Source: Poa pratensis (lineage: Eukaryota > Streptophyta > Magnoliopsida > Poales > Poaceae). Taken from it: DNA of 64,000 bases. Shown piece after piece: positions 1 through 11,959 of the stretch. The notes under the pieces are model-generated. The model did not search any database and was not told where the DNA came from. It saw only the letters and a list, made by a program, of their open reading frames with translations. The position numbers were made by a program, and so were the translations under genes. Where the stretch lies: positions 18,232,336-18,296,335 of the forward strand of contig CAMZMU010000089.1 of assembly GCA_947311845.1 (NCBI GenBank). The letters run 5' to 3'. Positions within the stretch are counted from its first letter, which is position 1, and each line of letters begins with the position of its first letter.

Positions 1-104
1 TTTAAATAATCTTGTCTCTTTTGATTTTGTGATCCGTAAAGATGGTGACAGCGACAATCTGAAAAGCTAACCAAATTCTGCGTCATGCCAATATTACTTT
101 GTAG

Positions 105-935
105 GAGAAGGGTTTGCAATGATGTCTGGAACTAGCATGGCTGCACCACATATTTCTGGCATTGCAGCACTAATAAAACAGAAGTACCCCAAGTGGAGCC
201 CCTCAGCAATAAAGTCTGCCATGATGACTACCGCCAATACGATCGACAAGGGGAGCCATCCTCTTAGAGCACAGCAATACTCGACATCAGAAATGTTGAC
301 ACTTACACAAGCCACGCCATTTGATTATGGTAGTGGCGCGGTTAACCCAAAAGCCGCCCTGGATCCTGGCCTTGTTCTAGATGCAAGTAAGTTGAATTTT
401 TTTGATGCAAGTCTTGTGAATTGCTCTTTTCTGCTATTCTGATGCAAGACCATTGTTAAATATATATGCAACTCCTAGTTATATTCATGTCAAGTCTAAT
501 ACTGCATTGTTTGTGTTGGCAGCTCACCAAAATTACATCACATTTTTGTGCTCAATTCCTGACGTCGATCAAAGCGAAGTATCAAACATAACCGGTTCAC
601 ACTGCAGCTCCAGCCCAAAGGGCCAGCGACCCTACGACCTCAACATCCCCTCCATCACGGTCTCCCAGCTCAAAGGCACGGAGACTGTGAAGCGGACCGT
701 CACGAGCGTTGCCGATGAGGCTGAAACCTACACCATCATGACCAGGATGTCATCAGAGATCGCGCTGGAGGTCTTGCCTCCCACGATGACGGTGCTCCCG
801 GGGTCGTCGAGAGAGATCACGGCGACCCTCACGACGAGGTCGGTGACCGGCACCTACAGTTTTGGCGAGATCACCATGAAAGGTGACCGGGGTCACATAG
901 TCAGAATCCCAGTTGTAGCTATGGGATTTAAATAG
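105..935 (+). CDS. Subtilisin-like serine protease, SBT2 type (3' part)
   Basis: C-terminal part of a plant S8 subtilase, a secreted or vacuolar serine protease. The first exon visible here starts after an acceptor AG at 103-104 and opens with the catalytic serine motif GTSMAAPH. The conserved segment ending FDYGSGAVNP follows. A 136-bp intron (387-522, GT-AG) then interrupts the sequence after GLVLDA. The last exon (523-935, stop TAG) holds the fibronectin-III-like domain, ending in a YSFGE...VRIPVVAMGFK-type tail. The intron keeps phase (one base left of it, two right). The Asp and His catalytic regions, protease-associated domain, prodomain and signal peptide lie left of the window. Wording around the catalytic serine is closest to the SBT2 subfamily as I know it. 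Bases 1-104 look like intron. Nothing visible suggests inactivation. Confidence 0.88.
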
Positions 936-1052
936 AGTTGTGGCTCTCTGAAGCCCCATTTGTAATATTTTGTAGCTTGGTAGGAACAATAAGAGCTACT
1001 CCCGTGATGATGTATCTCTGTGTTATGGTAGTGCTCCAGGTTGTAAAAATAC

Positions 1053-1810
1053 AAGGAGTGGAAGTCGCTCTGGACAGTATGAGCTCCAGAGAAGATGAAG
1101 ATCGTGTTGTGGCGCATGGGCATGGCGCATGACTGTCTTCCCACCGATGGGTTTCAGCTTCAACACAGCACATACCAGCAAATGATGAGTTTGATTTTTT
1201 GTGGGAAGTCTGAACGAGTTGAGCACCTCTCTCTGCTGTGTCCTTTTGCTCGTGGAGTGTGGGATGCAGTTAAGGAGAACTCCTTTAACCTCAACAGGAA
1301 GTCAATGATGAACATGAAGCTTTGGTTGTTTGATTTTCTGGGAAAGGGCAGCGAGATTCAGTCCACAGTTCTGGCGGGTAACGTGATGGCATATCTGGGA
1401 AGCGTGTAATGACGTCAGGAATGAGAAGGGCATTCTCCGATAACATAGTTCTGCATTGTTACAAAAAGAATTCTACCAACAGGTGTGATTCCTCTCTGGT
1501 TTGTCGTTGGATTCGATCACAACGGCGTCTTTCAAGCTTGCAGCATCTGAAGGAATGGCAGGTACTCCACCCCCTGTACTGGCTGAAGCATTAGCTATAC
1601 GAAGTGCTTTGCTGGTCGCTGCTGACAACGGCTTTCAGGACATTGTTCTGGCCACTGATTGCCTACATGGTTCAACGGATCCTATCTCCAGCACAAGATC
1701 GTTCTGTGGTTGATACAGTGGTGGCTGATATCAAAGTATTGGTGAATGAGTAGCCCGTAGTTGTGAGCATTTAGTTTCTCAGACTTTCTCCGAAGTTCTC
1801 TAAAAAAAAA
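1053..1810 (+). mobile_element. 5'-truncated LINE fragment with 14-bp target duplication
   Basis: A non-LTR retrotransposon tail, 758 bp, ending in A9. It is bounded by exact 14-bp direct repeats (GGTTGTAAAAATAC at 1039-1052 and 1811-1824). The left part encodes the reverse-transcriptase-associated zinc-binding region (CLPTDGFQLQH, then CGKSERVEHLSLLCPFARGVWDAV). Further right, in another frame, is an RNase H-like stretch (EALAIRSALLVAADNGF, ATDC). Frames are broken, so it is dead. It lies about 120 bp past the subtilase stop codon and may be read into that gene's 3' UTR. Confidence 0.75.
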
Positions 1811-1824
1811 GGTTGTAAAAATAC

Positions 1825-2134
1825 CAGTGGGTCTCCAGTCTCCACGCTCGAAGACGAAACAGAGTTCGGCTCTCTTTCTATCTTGATCAATGCGATCATG
1901 AGAACTGGGTGCTAACCCAGTGGCAGAGGCTGCGAGTGCGCGCCTAGCCGATCCGGGTTCGAGTCCCAGCTGCGCCTAAATGGCTGCGCCGAGACATACT
2001 CGAATAAATCGGACATCTCACCTACCTAACAACGTAAAGTCAAGGGAGGGATCATTCCCCTGTTGACCACGTTTTTTGATCAATGCGATCAAGAGCATCT
2101 ACCGCTGGTTTCCAGTAAAAAAAAGAAAAAAAAA
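1825..2134 (+). repeat. Second retroposon-like tail with poly(A)
   Basis: The sequence after the LINE duplication ends in an A-rich run at 2117-2134 (eight As, G, nine As), like another non-LTR 3' end. It is split by the SINE at 1899-2075. No coding motif is visible. The bases after the tail (GGTTAAAATG) resemble the start of the upstream target duplication, so two insertions may have used nearly the same site. This is inference. Confidence 0.4.
1899..2075 (+). mobile_element. tRNA-derived SINE (Au-like)
   Basis: A 177-bp body flanked by 16-bp direct repeats (TTGATCAATGCGATCA at 1883-1898 and 2076-2091). Near its 5' end is a tRNA-like promoter: an A-box-like stretch around 1913-1924 and a B-box (GGTTCGAGTCCC, about 1952-1963). 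It ends in a short T run rather than poly(A). Length, tRNA head and T-rich 3' end fit the Au SINE family of grasses. It sits inside the older retroposon tail, so it inserted later. No coding capacity. Confidence 0.75.
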
Positions 2135-2865
2135 GGTTAAAATGCCTGAGCGTTACAGGCTTCCAGGTAAGGGAGATGGGCATATTTTGGTGGATGCGTA
2201 AGAGTGGACCTTGTCAGCAGATACGTTAAATACAGACCAACCAGCTGGATGGTTTAGGTCATCGTTAGGGCTGATTAGGACGCCAGATCCAGGTCTGAGC
2301 CTCCTTTAAAGAGAGCCTCCCGTGCTCACCCAGTCTTCCCCACAAGATCTGGATCTCGCTGCCAGCAGCCCTCCTCTAGGTAATCACTCTCTTCTTCTCC
2401 TCTCGCATGCTCGGTATCCTTTTACCTTTAGGATCTGCCGGTGCCTGGTGCTGCTTAGCCGTGTTTATGTGATGCTGTTAAGCTCCATCGTCGTCGCAGC
2501 TCTCTGTTTTCTTGGCAAATCTGTTGGTAGTTTTTTGCCAATATTTTGAAGCGCGTCAGTAGGTAGAGTAGCGGCCGGCGCAAGGTGTGGTAAACGGCAA
2601 AATTATTTTGGGATTATGGGCTGCGGTTGTGCGGTATATACTCATGTGTGTTTGTGTTAGTATTTGTCTAATTTTACTGATGTGTTGTTACAAACTTTTA
2701 CCCGGTTGGTTAAATTGTACTGTGGCTACCAAAGTTTCCCTAGTGTCTATCTCTGCTGTTATAGATATGAGCATAAGTTTATTTGAGTAACTAGGAGTTG
2801 CATCTGATAGCTTCATGAATAACACTTATGCCTTGTTTTTCAGCCGGTACAGGAGAAATGGGTGT
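2135..2865. other. No gene recognised
   Basis: Moderate GC at 2230-2480 with C/T-rich stretches resembling a 5' leader. No protein motif was recognised on either strand. Possible transcript fragment, unproven. Confidence 0.3.
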
Positions 2866-3113
2866 GACAGTGGATGAAAGCTCAAAACCAGTCTTAATAG
2901 ATCCTAGCAGTTTTGAGGCAATAGCTAGCCTGGTTTTGATTTTCATCAAAGCATCTTGACAGACCAAAATCTGCGAGTTTTGGCACCATGTTATCATCTA
3001 GTAGTATATTTGCAGGTTTGAGATCCAAGTGAAGAATATGAATCTCGTGAAGATAATGTAAACCCTCACAAATTCCCTTGATTATTTCAAAGCGCTCCTT
3101 ACATTCAGGTATG
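2866..3113 (-). pseudogene. Receptor-like kinase fragment (catalytic loop region)
   Basis: Read on the minus strand, this encodes the middle of a plant receptor-like protein kinase. It covers the helix before the catalytic loop ([16 protein letters not shown]), the catalytic loop ([14 protein letters not shown]) and the DFGLSR activation-segment start, then [10 protein letters not shown]. The loop has HLD in place of HRD, as in several cereal RLK groups. No N-lobe, extracellular domain or remaining C-lobe was found. The reading runs into unrelated sequence after GSI. It is a solitary exon-sized fragment, almost certainly a pseudogene, facing a second related fragment at 3640-3870. Confidence 0.75.
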
Positions 3114-3639
3114 ATGGCTCTTATTTCTGCTGGTTATAGTCATGGCTAACCTGAAAATTCAATATGACACTGATAATACTTTTTGTGAACTGTAGAAATC
3201 ATTGGGCATCAGACAATTGCAATGATGTTGTCCAGTACACATATGCATGAGAAGTTCCACCAAGTGGTTGAACTATAAAGGAGGAGAACAAAAAAAAAAT
3301 ATGTTGACACACAAGGAAGGACATAAATACAAAACAGAAATTTTGTCATGTCAGACAAATTCTCTTGTTTGAATGTCAACCTAGATGGAGCCTTCATGTT
3401 CATACAAAAGGTAGGATCATGTCTCGCATAACATTGATTTCTATCTTTTGTTCTTGATAGATTGTTAGGGTTGCTTACATACTTTCCATGTGGTTCAGTA
3501 AAAACTATTTGTTTCAAGCATCCCAATCTTATAATCGAAATTACCCACTATGTGTTTACTATCTAGCCTTTTCGAAGATTAATAGCATCAAGTGTCTCAA
3601 ATCTTTAACTATCTTCTCTTATTTATAGATGTATGGATC

Positions 3640-3870
3640 TGCATGGAGAAAGCACTATCAAATAATCAAGGAATTTGAGAGGATTTACATCATCTTTGCA
3701 AGAGTTGCATCGTTCACTTAGATCTCAGACCTACAAATATATTCCTGGATAACAATCTGATGCCAAAAGTTGCAGATTTTTGTCTGTCAAGGTTCTTGGA
3801 GGAAAATCGATACCAAGCTATTGCTTCAAAACAGTTTGGATCTATGTGGCCTATTGAGATTGGCATGGAT
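3640..3870 (+). pseudogene. Receptor-like kinase fragment (inverted relative of the previous one)
   Basis: Plus-strand copy of the same kinase region with frame breaks. YQIIKEFERI corresponds to the pre-loop helix. DLRPTNIFLDNN replaces [12 protein letters not shown], and VADFCLSRFLEENRYQAIASKQFGSM matches the activation-segment start. The DFG glycine is Cys (DFC) and the Lys of the catalytic loop is Arg, so it could not be an active kinase even if read in frame. It is about 530 bp from the minus-strand fragment and in opposite orientation. The two are clearly diverged, so this is an old inverted pair rather than a fresh duplication. Confidence 0.7.
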
Positions 3871-4948
3871 AGTTCATCAGTTGTGCAAATAAGTGCACTC
3901 ATGGAATGCTCCACTAACCTCTCTCTTTTTTTTAGCCAGCTTCTCGATTTCCGCCTTTGTTGCTCCGAGCCAGTGGATGATGTCAAGCTTCATTGATTGT
4001 CTAATAGAAAAGGGTTCCAGTACGAGGCAGTGAAGTTCACCTAAGGTACAGGCGTTGTTGTTTAACACTAGGCCATTCTTTAATAGGACAATATCAACAT
4101 TTGTTTTTTCTTAGGACAATATCCAGTTCATAAGAGTGCCATGTTTTCTACTTCTGTTACAGGGAGCAACATCAAGATTCAGGGGAGACAAGCCAGGAAG
4201 AATGGGCGACTTGGCATTGAAGATTGACCCCTCTGCTCATACTCCATGACAGCTGCTCGAGTTACCTGATCGGCTGAAAGTTAGGATGGGTGTCTCAAAC
4301 ATTAGAGGAAGTAGCATGACGTCTTCGGCCGTTTTGCTGGAATCATTTTCATGGGCTTATTCTTGATTTCCATTATGGCATCAGCCTTCTCTTATCTTAC
4401 AAAGAGCACATTGGAATTGTTGTGTAAACATTCAGATTGAATGGATCTATGAATGTATTGGTTATCAATTCTTACCATCTTAAAATAGCGGCTAATTTTG
4501 TAATCAGTCCACACTGCATAGCGGCAGTTTTTAAATGTTCTATATCTTATTATCTGTTTAGGAGATCAACCCCGACAGGACATCTGTTAATAGAAACTCT
4601 TATCTTTGTGTCTCAAATTTTATCTTGTGACCTGTGGGGCTCAACTTGAGGTAGCTCAATTGTCTATACCGAGCATAGCCATAATAGTTTTGAGCAATGT
4701 CATCATATCCAGTGATTTACTGACATGCAGTAGCCTTGGTTTCTCTTTTATTTTATTTTATTACTGGAATGTATACGAAGTCCGTACCTTAGCATGGTCG
4801 CCTGATGAAACGTTTTCGATTGCGTCGTCACACAAGAGGCTGTTTCTAGTTAATCCTATTGGATGATCCTCTCGGTTAAACCATATGTACCATAAGTGCA
4901 TGTATTGAGAAAACTCGATGCCTGTGCTCATGGTGAAATAGAATTTCA
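3871..4948. other. No gene recognised
   Basis: AT-rich sequence with short ORFs only. No motif, repeat end or RNA gene recognised. Confidence 0.3.
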
Positions 4949-4950
4949 TA

Positions 4951-5098
4951 CTCGCTTCGTATCAAAATGTAAGACACCACACACATGTATTTAGACATGT
5001 TTTAGTGTGAGGTTTCATGTGAATCTTGCACTAAAACATGTTTAGATACATGTGTGCAGAAAGTAGGTAAAAAGTCTTATATTTTGATACGGAGGGAA
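4951..5098. mobile_element. Stowaway-type MITE
   Basis: 148 bp between TA dinucleotides (4949-4950 and 5099-5100). Terminal inverted repeats of about 25 bp contain CGTATCAAAATRTAAGAC at both ends. An internal palindrome (ACATGTTTTAGTG against CACTAAAACATG) makes the whole element a foldback. TA duplication and the end sequence fit Tc1/mariner-derived Stowaway elements of grasses. Confidence 0.85.
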
Positions 5099-5299
5099 TA
5101 CAATGCAACCATTGGTTGTGTGTATTTTTATGTCTAGCCATGCTTAACATTATGTTGGTGCAAAGACAGAATGTAATTGGTAATTAATATATTTACGTTA
5201 TCGAAAAAAGTGTAGCATATAGTACCTATATATAAAAGTTGGTAGGATTCAGCTCGTTTCCTGCTATCCACGTTGCCGACGAACGCCCACCGTTGGATC

Positions 5300-6150
5300 T
5301 GTAAGACGGACGTTCTACATTGTGCCACGTCGCCCCAGCTATGCGCGCCCTGTTCATGCTCCTATTTTTGTCCAATCGCGTCCTGCCACGTCTCCCGGTC
5401 ACCCGCCCACCTCTAACCGGTCTCCCGGTCGCACCCCGTTGCCTCTGCCCTATTTCCTCTCTCCCCTGTCTCCCCCTTGCCGGCCGCGCCGCTCTCCCAG
5501 AAATTCCTAGCCCACCCCCCGTGTCCTCGGCGGCCGTCGGCGGGCGGGCGGCGGCGTCGGCCCACCCCCCGTATCCTCACCCCCTCCGCGTCTCCTCCTG
5601 CTCCCTCGCCTCCAGCGCCGCCAGACCTGACCTCATCCTCTCCTGCTCCCCAGCTGGTCGCCGTTTCGACCGGCCGACAATCCGCGACCAGCAGTCTGCG
5701 CCCGTTCACCTCCTTGCTTCGGTCGCCTCCAAGCCGGCGCGCCGCCGCCGTATTCCTGCTCGCCAACTCCGAATCTCACACCTCCGCACCCGCCAGCAAC
5801 CAGCAGCGCCCAAGGGAGGGAGGTATCAATTCCAGATCGCCGTCCCCGCCCACTGCGCGCGCACCGTCGCCAGCCTCATCTCCGGGCTCCAGCCAAAGGA
5901 GGTCCTGCTCCTTGACGCGGTTGTTGTCAGGAGGCGGATGGCGCGGGAGACGCCAGAAGAGGGGCAGCGCCGGGAGGGCGGCGCACGCGGGAGGCGCTGG
6001 GCTGCCGCGGCGAAGGCTGGCCCGAGCGAGGCGTAGGGGTGGCTGGGTGGCGCCGATCAACGCGGCGTGGGGGGTGGTGGAGGAGTAGGAGGGCGGCCTG
6101 GGCGTGACGGCCCGTCGGCCGGCGGCGGCCAACGGAGGAGAAGATGTTGT
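5300..6150 (+). other. GC-rich, first-exon-like segment of unknown gene
   Basis: Strongly GC-rich, C-rich on the plus strand, and open in several frames on both strands. That is what GC-rich sequence gives by chance, and none of the translations shows a domain. A good splice donor context (TTCAG followed by GTAATC) lies near 6154. The segment could be the promoter, 5' UTR and first exon of a plus-strand transcript, perhaps the one carrying the patellin-like pseudo-exons at 9.05 kb. It could also be gene-derived debris. Confidence 0.35.
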
Positions 6151-6154
6151 TCAG

Positions 6155-9050
6155 GTAATCACGAATATCCTGCACTAATACCTGAAATTGCGACGCATGC
6201 ACTGCTGTGGCATCCAACTGCACCAGGTTTTTAATCTAAGCAGCAGGTTTGCCTATCCATTTTTGCATTTTCTAAACCGCTGCCCCCCTGACTCCGTAGT
6301 CAGAATTCATCTCACTCCCACTGACTGAGTACACTCTGAATAATTAACATTCCGTGGACAACAAATGATTGTGTTGGCCAAAGTGTTGTTTACCTTTTAA
6401 ACAAACAAAAAAACATGTTTAATGGGATACGTAAGTTCTTTGTTGTCATATGAGGATTCAGCAGTGCAAGTTAATTCTTCATTTGTACTCTACTTATAGC
6501 CTTATCAACACAAGGAAATCAATTGTAACTTACATTTATGTAATAATGTGCATACTACAAAGGGTTCTATTTGTATATATGAGCAATCTGGATTATGTAA
6601 CAAGGACCTAAGAATCATGTCATGTTTTTTATGTGGGGATTCTAAATACAACTCGACTATCTCTGTGCAACTGTAATATTGCTTTTCCAAATCGAACCCA
6701 CCCTTATGGTGCATTCTGAATTTCCGATACAACACCGGTTTTTGTTGCTTTGGAGAAGCTGGCACCGTCAGGCGAGTATTTTATCAAAAAGAAGTTGTAT
6801 CCAATTGTGAATTTATGCTGGCCTGATATATAGAGAGACATCGGTTGCTTCTCCCAACTTGGGGTCTATTTATAACTCATGTCCAGCTTTTGCTATTGCA
6901 GTGCTTAAACTGTGACTCTTTGATTTTCAGGGCAATTGGGTACCCTATAATTTTTTTCCATCTTTCGTTTGCCCTCGCGTGGCTGGTTGATTAGCACATT
7001 GGAAGGACTTGAAGAATCATCTCCAAGAGCGGCAAGACTTTCAATCCTTGTTTCATTTCCCACAACGATGTATCTCTTTTTTTTCTAGCGGAAGTTCTTG
7101 CTCACGCTGGTTGGTTTTTATTGATTTAAGTGTGGTTGATTTCTTATTGATTTTGCGTTTTCTGTTGCTGCCTTTTCTTTTGCGTTTTCTGTTGGTTCCA
7201 GTGCCTGTTTTCATATCTTGCACAATCAATGAAAAAATATGTTTGGTGGATATGTGTGCTGGGATATCTGTATATCCACACATAACGAAGTCATGCCCAT
7301 GGGATAGTACTCGTTCATCGATCCAGGACTCCAGGTATCCAACAGAGATAGGCTATTTTGCATTGGGTGTTGTATGAAAGATGTCCAGTGTCTTCAGTGT
7401 GCTGCACTCATATTTCTACTAGGAATCAGATTGCTCATTTCCCTAGGATCAATAGTCAGTAGTCAGTAGCAAAGATACGAATCCATCGAGAACAGTACAA
7501 GGCTCACCAGGAATTGGGAAGTTCTGAATTAACATGTACAGACCGAGACATTCAGATAACAACTCTGAAACCAACACATGAATCTGCCTGGCGCTGCCAG
7601 CGGTCGGCAGGACAGGCCTTCTTCTTCCTCGCCTCCTTCAGTACCGAGTTGGCACCATGGGCTTCGAGATGTGACGGTTCTGTTGTCTTCTCCCTTGGGT
7701 GCTTTTTCTGCTGGTATGCGAGCGAGCCGTGGCTGAGGTCGCGGGTGATGCATTAATGTTTCCATTCTTTTTCTGGTTAGTCTCCGATACGCCGTTTGCA
7801 GGGCCGTCAATGAGCTGCTTGGTCGCATCCGGCTGAAGCTTAGTGGAGCCCTTGGCAGAGCGCGTGGGGCTGATATGACTTTCAATAATCTTAAATCGAG
7901 GTACATATTCCCTCCTACGACATTCAATTAGTTTCACATAGCAATTAGTATACAGATTTGTATTTTGAGCAGCTGCAGATAGTTTGTATTTTGTTTTGTA
8001 CTCATTTATAGGTTCAGAGAGTGTTGTATTTGTTTTGGTTAGGTTTGCCTAATTGTTAGAGCCCACGTTATCTGAGTTCTGCGTGAGGTTCCCTTTTTCA
8101 TTTACTGTTCATGTTATCATTTCTTCAGTTTAGCTCAACTGAAGGGTTCAGCACGGAATTGTGTCAGTAAGGAACGACGTAGGTAAGTTTGTTGCAGCAG
8201 TGTGTGCACCGTGGATGTCTCATGGTAAGAAGATGCATACCTTAAGGTTTGTTTTTGTCTGTACTACAAATGGCCTTGGGTTTTCCTGTGTCGAAATCAT
8301 AAGAACAATCAGTGCAACTAATTATATCGAAATGGCAGAGATGTATGTATTTTTTTGGAATCTATAGCATACTTAGACTAGCCACTATAGTTATAATCAT
8401 GCGTTTTGGTGTAATTTTACCTTATTTTCGTCTGAATTTTCGCGGCCTTACACTTCACTGATTAATATTTCCAACCGCCATTTGTATATTTCATGGTTGT
8501 GGTTTTTTAAACTGCCTACAGCTAGCTTTAAATATCAGCGGTTGTCCTCTCTTGATATATATATGCTCCATTCTAAGCAAATATAATTCATAACCAATCT
8601 AAACTTCAACCAATGAAAAAGTAGCTTCTTTACAAATGTGATATGCTAGCCTTTATCTCCTTCATGTGGGTTTCGCTTTAGTTTCAGCAATCCCAAACTA
8701 TCACTCATAACTCATGTTTCCATACTTCGCTTCTTATGTCAGTTTCGAAAACTTGGAATGGAATCAGATAAAGAGCCGATTTTCGAGTGAGACAAGGATA
8801 CATGCAGGCACAGATACAATTGAATTCTATATATTATGCGGTATGATACTACTGAATCAAATAGCTTCATACTGCTAGATGTCATTGTTGTTTGTTGTTC
8901 CCGCCTTAGTATTTGTTCATTCCATTTATCATGCAGTGTCTAAACTAGAATGTAGCAGTTATGCATGTAATATAGAAATCTTATTGGGAGTCCCCCTATA
9001 GCTTCATGGTGCTAAATGTGATTGTTGTTTGTTGTTCCTGCCTTAACAAA
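6155..9050. other. No gene recognised; intron-like AT-rich sequence
   Basis: Mostly AT-rich with T-rich tracts and short ORFs. A moderately GC-rich patch at 7590-7900 is open on both strands without a recognisable domain. No mobile-element ends were found. Confidence 0.3.
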
Positions 9051-9420
9051 ATGATGAGCCCTTTCCTCACACAACGCACCAGGAGAAAGTTTGTCTTCGC
9101 CAGCCAGGCCAAGTCAGCTGAGACCCTCTTCAGGTATTGCCGTATTGCTAGCAATATATTTCACAATTTTTGTTTTCATTGTTATATTCCTTGAGGGATC
9201 GTGTCCTTAATTATCACCCACCCTCTGTAACAAAATTCAGATACATTGCGCCGGAGCAAGTCCCTGTCTAATTTGGAGGAGCCAAGAACACGGTCAAGTA
9301 CGAGCCCCGCGCCTTCGTCGTCGCCGTCGCCGTCTCCGTGCTCGAGCTCGGCAAGCACGAGGTCGACCTCACCCGCCTACTGCTGCTCTCCATCGACGAC
9401 ATACATCATGCTTTGATAGA
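9051..9420 (+). pseudogene. Patellin (SEC14-GOLD) pseudo-exons fused to other coding sequence
   Basis: Two exons join in phase across a GT-AG intron (9134-9240). The first reads MMSPFLTQRTRRKFVFASQ and continues to AETLFR. The second reads YIAPEQVPV, then a stop, then FGG. This is the C-terminal end of the CRAL-TRIO lipid-binding domain of plant patellins, where VQFGG is usual, so the Gln codon has become TAA. After FGG the GOLD-domain linker is absent. The frame instead runs on in GC-rich sequence reading PRAFVVAVAV and LGKHEVDLTRLL. That stretch resembles the C2-like domain of PMI1-type proteins, but this is weak. A nonsense codon and a chimeric 3' part make it a pseudogene. Confidence 0.65.
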
Positions 9421-11235
9421 TTTTCATTTTCTCGGTTTCAGAAATTACTTGTGATTATTTGTCAAGTTAGGAGACATGGATCAGGGGAGAAGCAGTAGTA
9501 GACGACCATGGAAAGGAGGAAGCACAAGGCCTGAGCTTCGCACTTGCCAATTACACTAGGTTGGCTCCTAACCTTTTTTTATATTTAATGATTTGATCAA
9601 CTTAGCAATTGATCTATTCTGTCATTGTATTTTACTGATGCATCTGTTGTTCTATAATAAGAGGAGCATCCTGACAAGGAAGCACTTTTAGTATTTTGGA
9701 ACTATTCTGTCATCATATTTGCTTGCACTCTATATATATTTTGCTTGAGTATGAGCTCTTATTGCATGCACAATATGAAGAGTGGATTTTTACCTAAGCA
9801 GTAGAATATATGATGCGTAATCTGTTGTCCAGAGAAGTTAGATTGTGTAACTATACCATGTCGGCTTTGCCATTTGTGTATATTTGATTGACTTTTGTTT
9901 TTTGCAACTATTATTTTTATAAATTTGTTGTCTGGTTCTTGCCCTTGCAGGTATCTGATGTCGATGCCGAGTAGAGAAAGAATTGAGCAACAATCCGGAC
10001 TACACAATATCGTTTTTTGCTCCTATGCCTACTACTATGTTCTGCCTATTTAAGGTCATGCTATCGTACTATGTATTTTGACTTCGGTTCATCTATTATC
10101 TATGGGTACTTATTTAGGATTGCAAGCTGCCATTTCCCCCTTAAACCATCAATTAATGCTTCATTACATATAGACACAGACTTTAGGATAACTTCTACAA
10201 TACATTTTCCGATGATACAGTTAATGGTTCCTGAAATGAATGGTCCACAACTTGGCTTGGTATATGTGTAACTAATAGTTGTAGTGAGTATTTTATATTT
10301 ACATATGTGGTCTTGCTCACTGTGTTTGCTACTTCTCTAGATATTAAAGAGCTTATATCGCTGAATGATGTATGGATGAAAGTGAATGGCGGACTCATAT
10401 AACGCATGGAGTATCTTGGTGTTCGACTAATTGCTCTTTTTGTTTGCCTTTTGTATAGCCATGGCAGAAACCTACCCCTTTCCTGTTTCACGAATTACTC
10501 CTGAATTTCTTTTTGATAAAGAATTACCTTTGAATTAGGTTCTACTAAGCAGTAAGCATGATTAGTCTAACACAGCTCTGATTCCGCTGCCAAATCATGT
10601 AGCTATATAATTCTTATCTACTATGCTGTTTGATCATCGGCTTATTTGACTACACCTTTTAGTGATGTGTTGAGCTTCGGTTAGGCATGTATTGTTACTA
10701 CCATACCAAAGTTTTCTATATGTTGCTTAAATGTAAGAGCATACTGCTTGAATTTTAATTCAAAGCAAATGATTGATTGTGTAATGGTACTCTTCAGGTT
10801 GTTACTTTGTTTTCTTCCCTAAACTCATTTCGATTTTTATGGGGACAATGGTGTATTCTGAATCCCTCACTGGCGTCATTTCTAGAAATTATTTCAGTTT
10901 ATATGCAAATTTGCTCAGTATTCAGTTATAGTTCCGGCTATTTGGTTCAAACAATTCGTTGTTGTGACTGTGCAGTATTCAGTTCAATTAACTGGTTAAT
11001 GGGAAGGGTGCGGCATGTCGCCGCGCCAAGTTGCCTAGTGTCATCTGAGGCATGACATAATAGAAATATTGCAGACACTCATGCTGTAAAAACAGGTCAT
11101 AACTTTGTATTTTCTCCGAAAAAAAGAACATGATATATGGTTTAATTTGGCTAGACATGTACTTATACTTTTCTGATACATTGAAGTGACATTGTCAAGA
11201 TACATGTTGGTGTACCCTCATTATTTTGTCATTTA
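9421..11235. other. No gene recognised
   Basis: AT-rich sequence with short ORFs lacking recognisable domains on either strand. No repeat ends recognised. Confidence 0.3.
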
Positions 11236-11238
11236 GAG

Positions 11239-11610
11239 GCACTAGCTGTTATAAACGATAGACAACAAAACGATGAAGAAAGCAAAAGATCAAACCAATG
11301 GGGACATGAGATTTAACGTGGAAAACTCTCCCAACAATTGGAGAGAAAAACCACGGGCGCCAACCAGCAAAACTTCACTATATCGGGTGAGGTTACAAAC
11401 GCCGGGGATTTACAACGTGCGACTTATCCCAACCGGCGGCTTACAAGATGTATTTATGGTGGTAAAACCCTAAGTCGGCTGCAGTCCGACTCGGCAACGA
11501 TACGTACCGTACCGCGGGGGCTGCCGCCCCCGCAAGTGGGCAACCGGATGGGCCTACGCTACGACCCAAGCCTCTGGCGACGGACCTCCGCTTCGTTTCG
11601 AAGTTAGCCT
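11239..11610 (+). repeat. Probable LTR-retrotransposon fragment
   Basis: The segment contains GATTTAACGTGGAAAACTC and following phrases typical of cereal Copia-type LTR and leader sequence, with GC-rich patches near 11500. No second LTR, PBS or protein domain is present, so the family and borders are uncertain. Confidence 0.35.
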
Positions 11611-11959
11611 TTTATCTTTATATGAATTTGGATCACATCAAAACACACACTAACATATCTACCTGTAGGGGTATTACTTTTTTTTTGAAATAGGGCCAAA
11701 GGTTTGCCCCAGTCAATTAGGGGTATTACTAGTTTAGGTGTTTTAACTGTAAAAACCAATTATATGTGCTTGATCTTTCAGTTTTAGTTACACTTCAATT
11801 TTTCCATTACCACACTCCTCTTTGTAAGTACTTGTGTGTTGTCTATGTCTGATGCACGAGAAAGTTTTTCGAGGTTTAAGACGGTCGTATCCGTTATCCG
11901 ATTAGATAGAATAGAGTGTTATGTACAGAATTTCGAGCTAGGGAAAAAATCCCTATACA

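Noticed and set aside
1900..1980. Functional tRNA gene
   Set aside because: B-box present, but no convincing cloverleaf or anticodon arm; bounded by SINE target duplications.
5320..6088. Long ORFs of 203 and 238 codons in the GC-rich segment
   Set aside because: Several overlapping frames on both strands are open with Pro/Arg/Ala-rich content and no domain, which is what GC-rich non-coding sequence gives.
7529..7937. Overlapping minus-strand ORFs
   Set aside because: No recognisable motif, and comparable openness on the plus strand.
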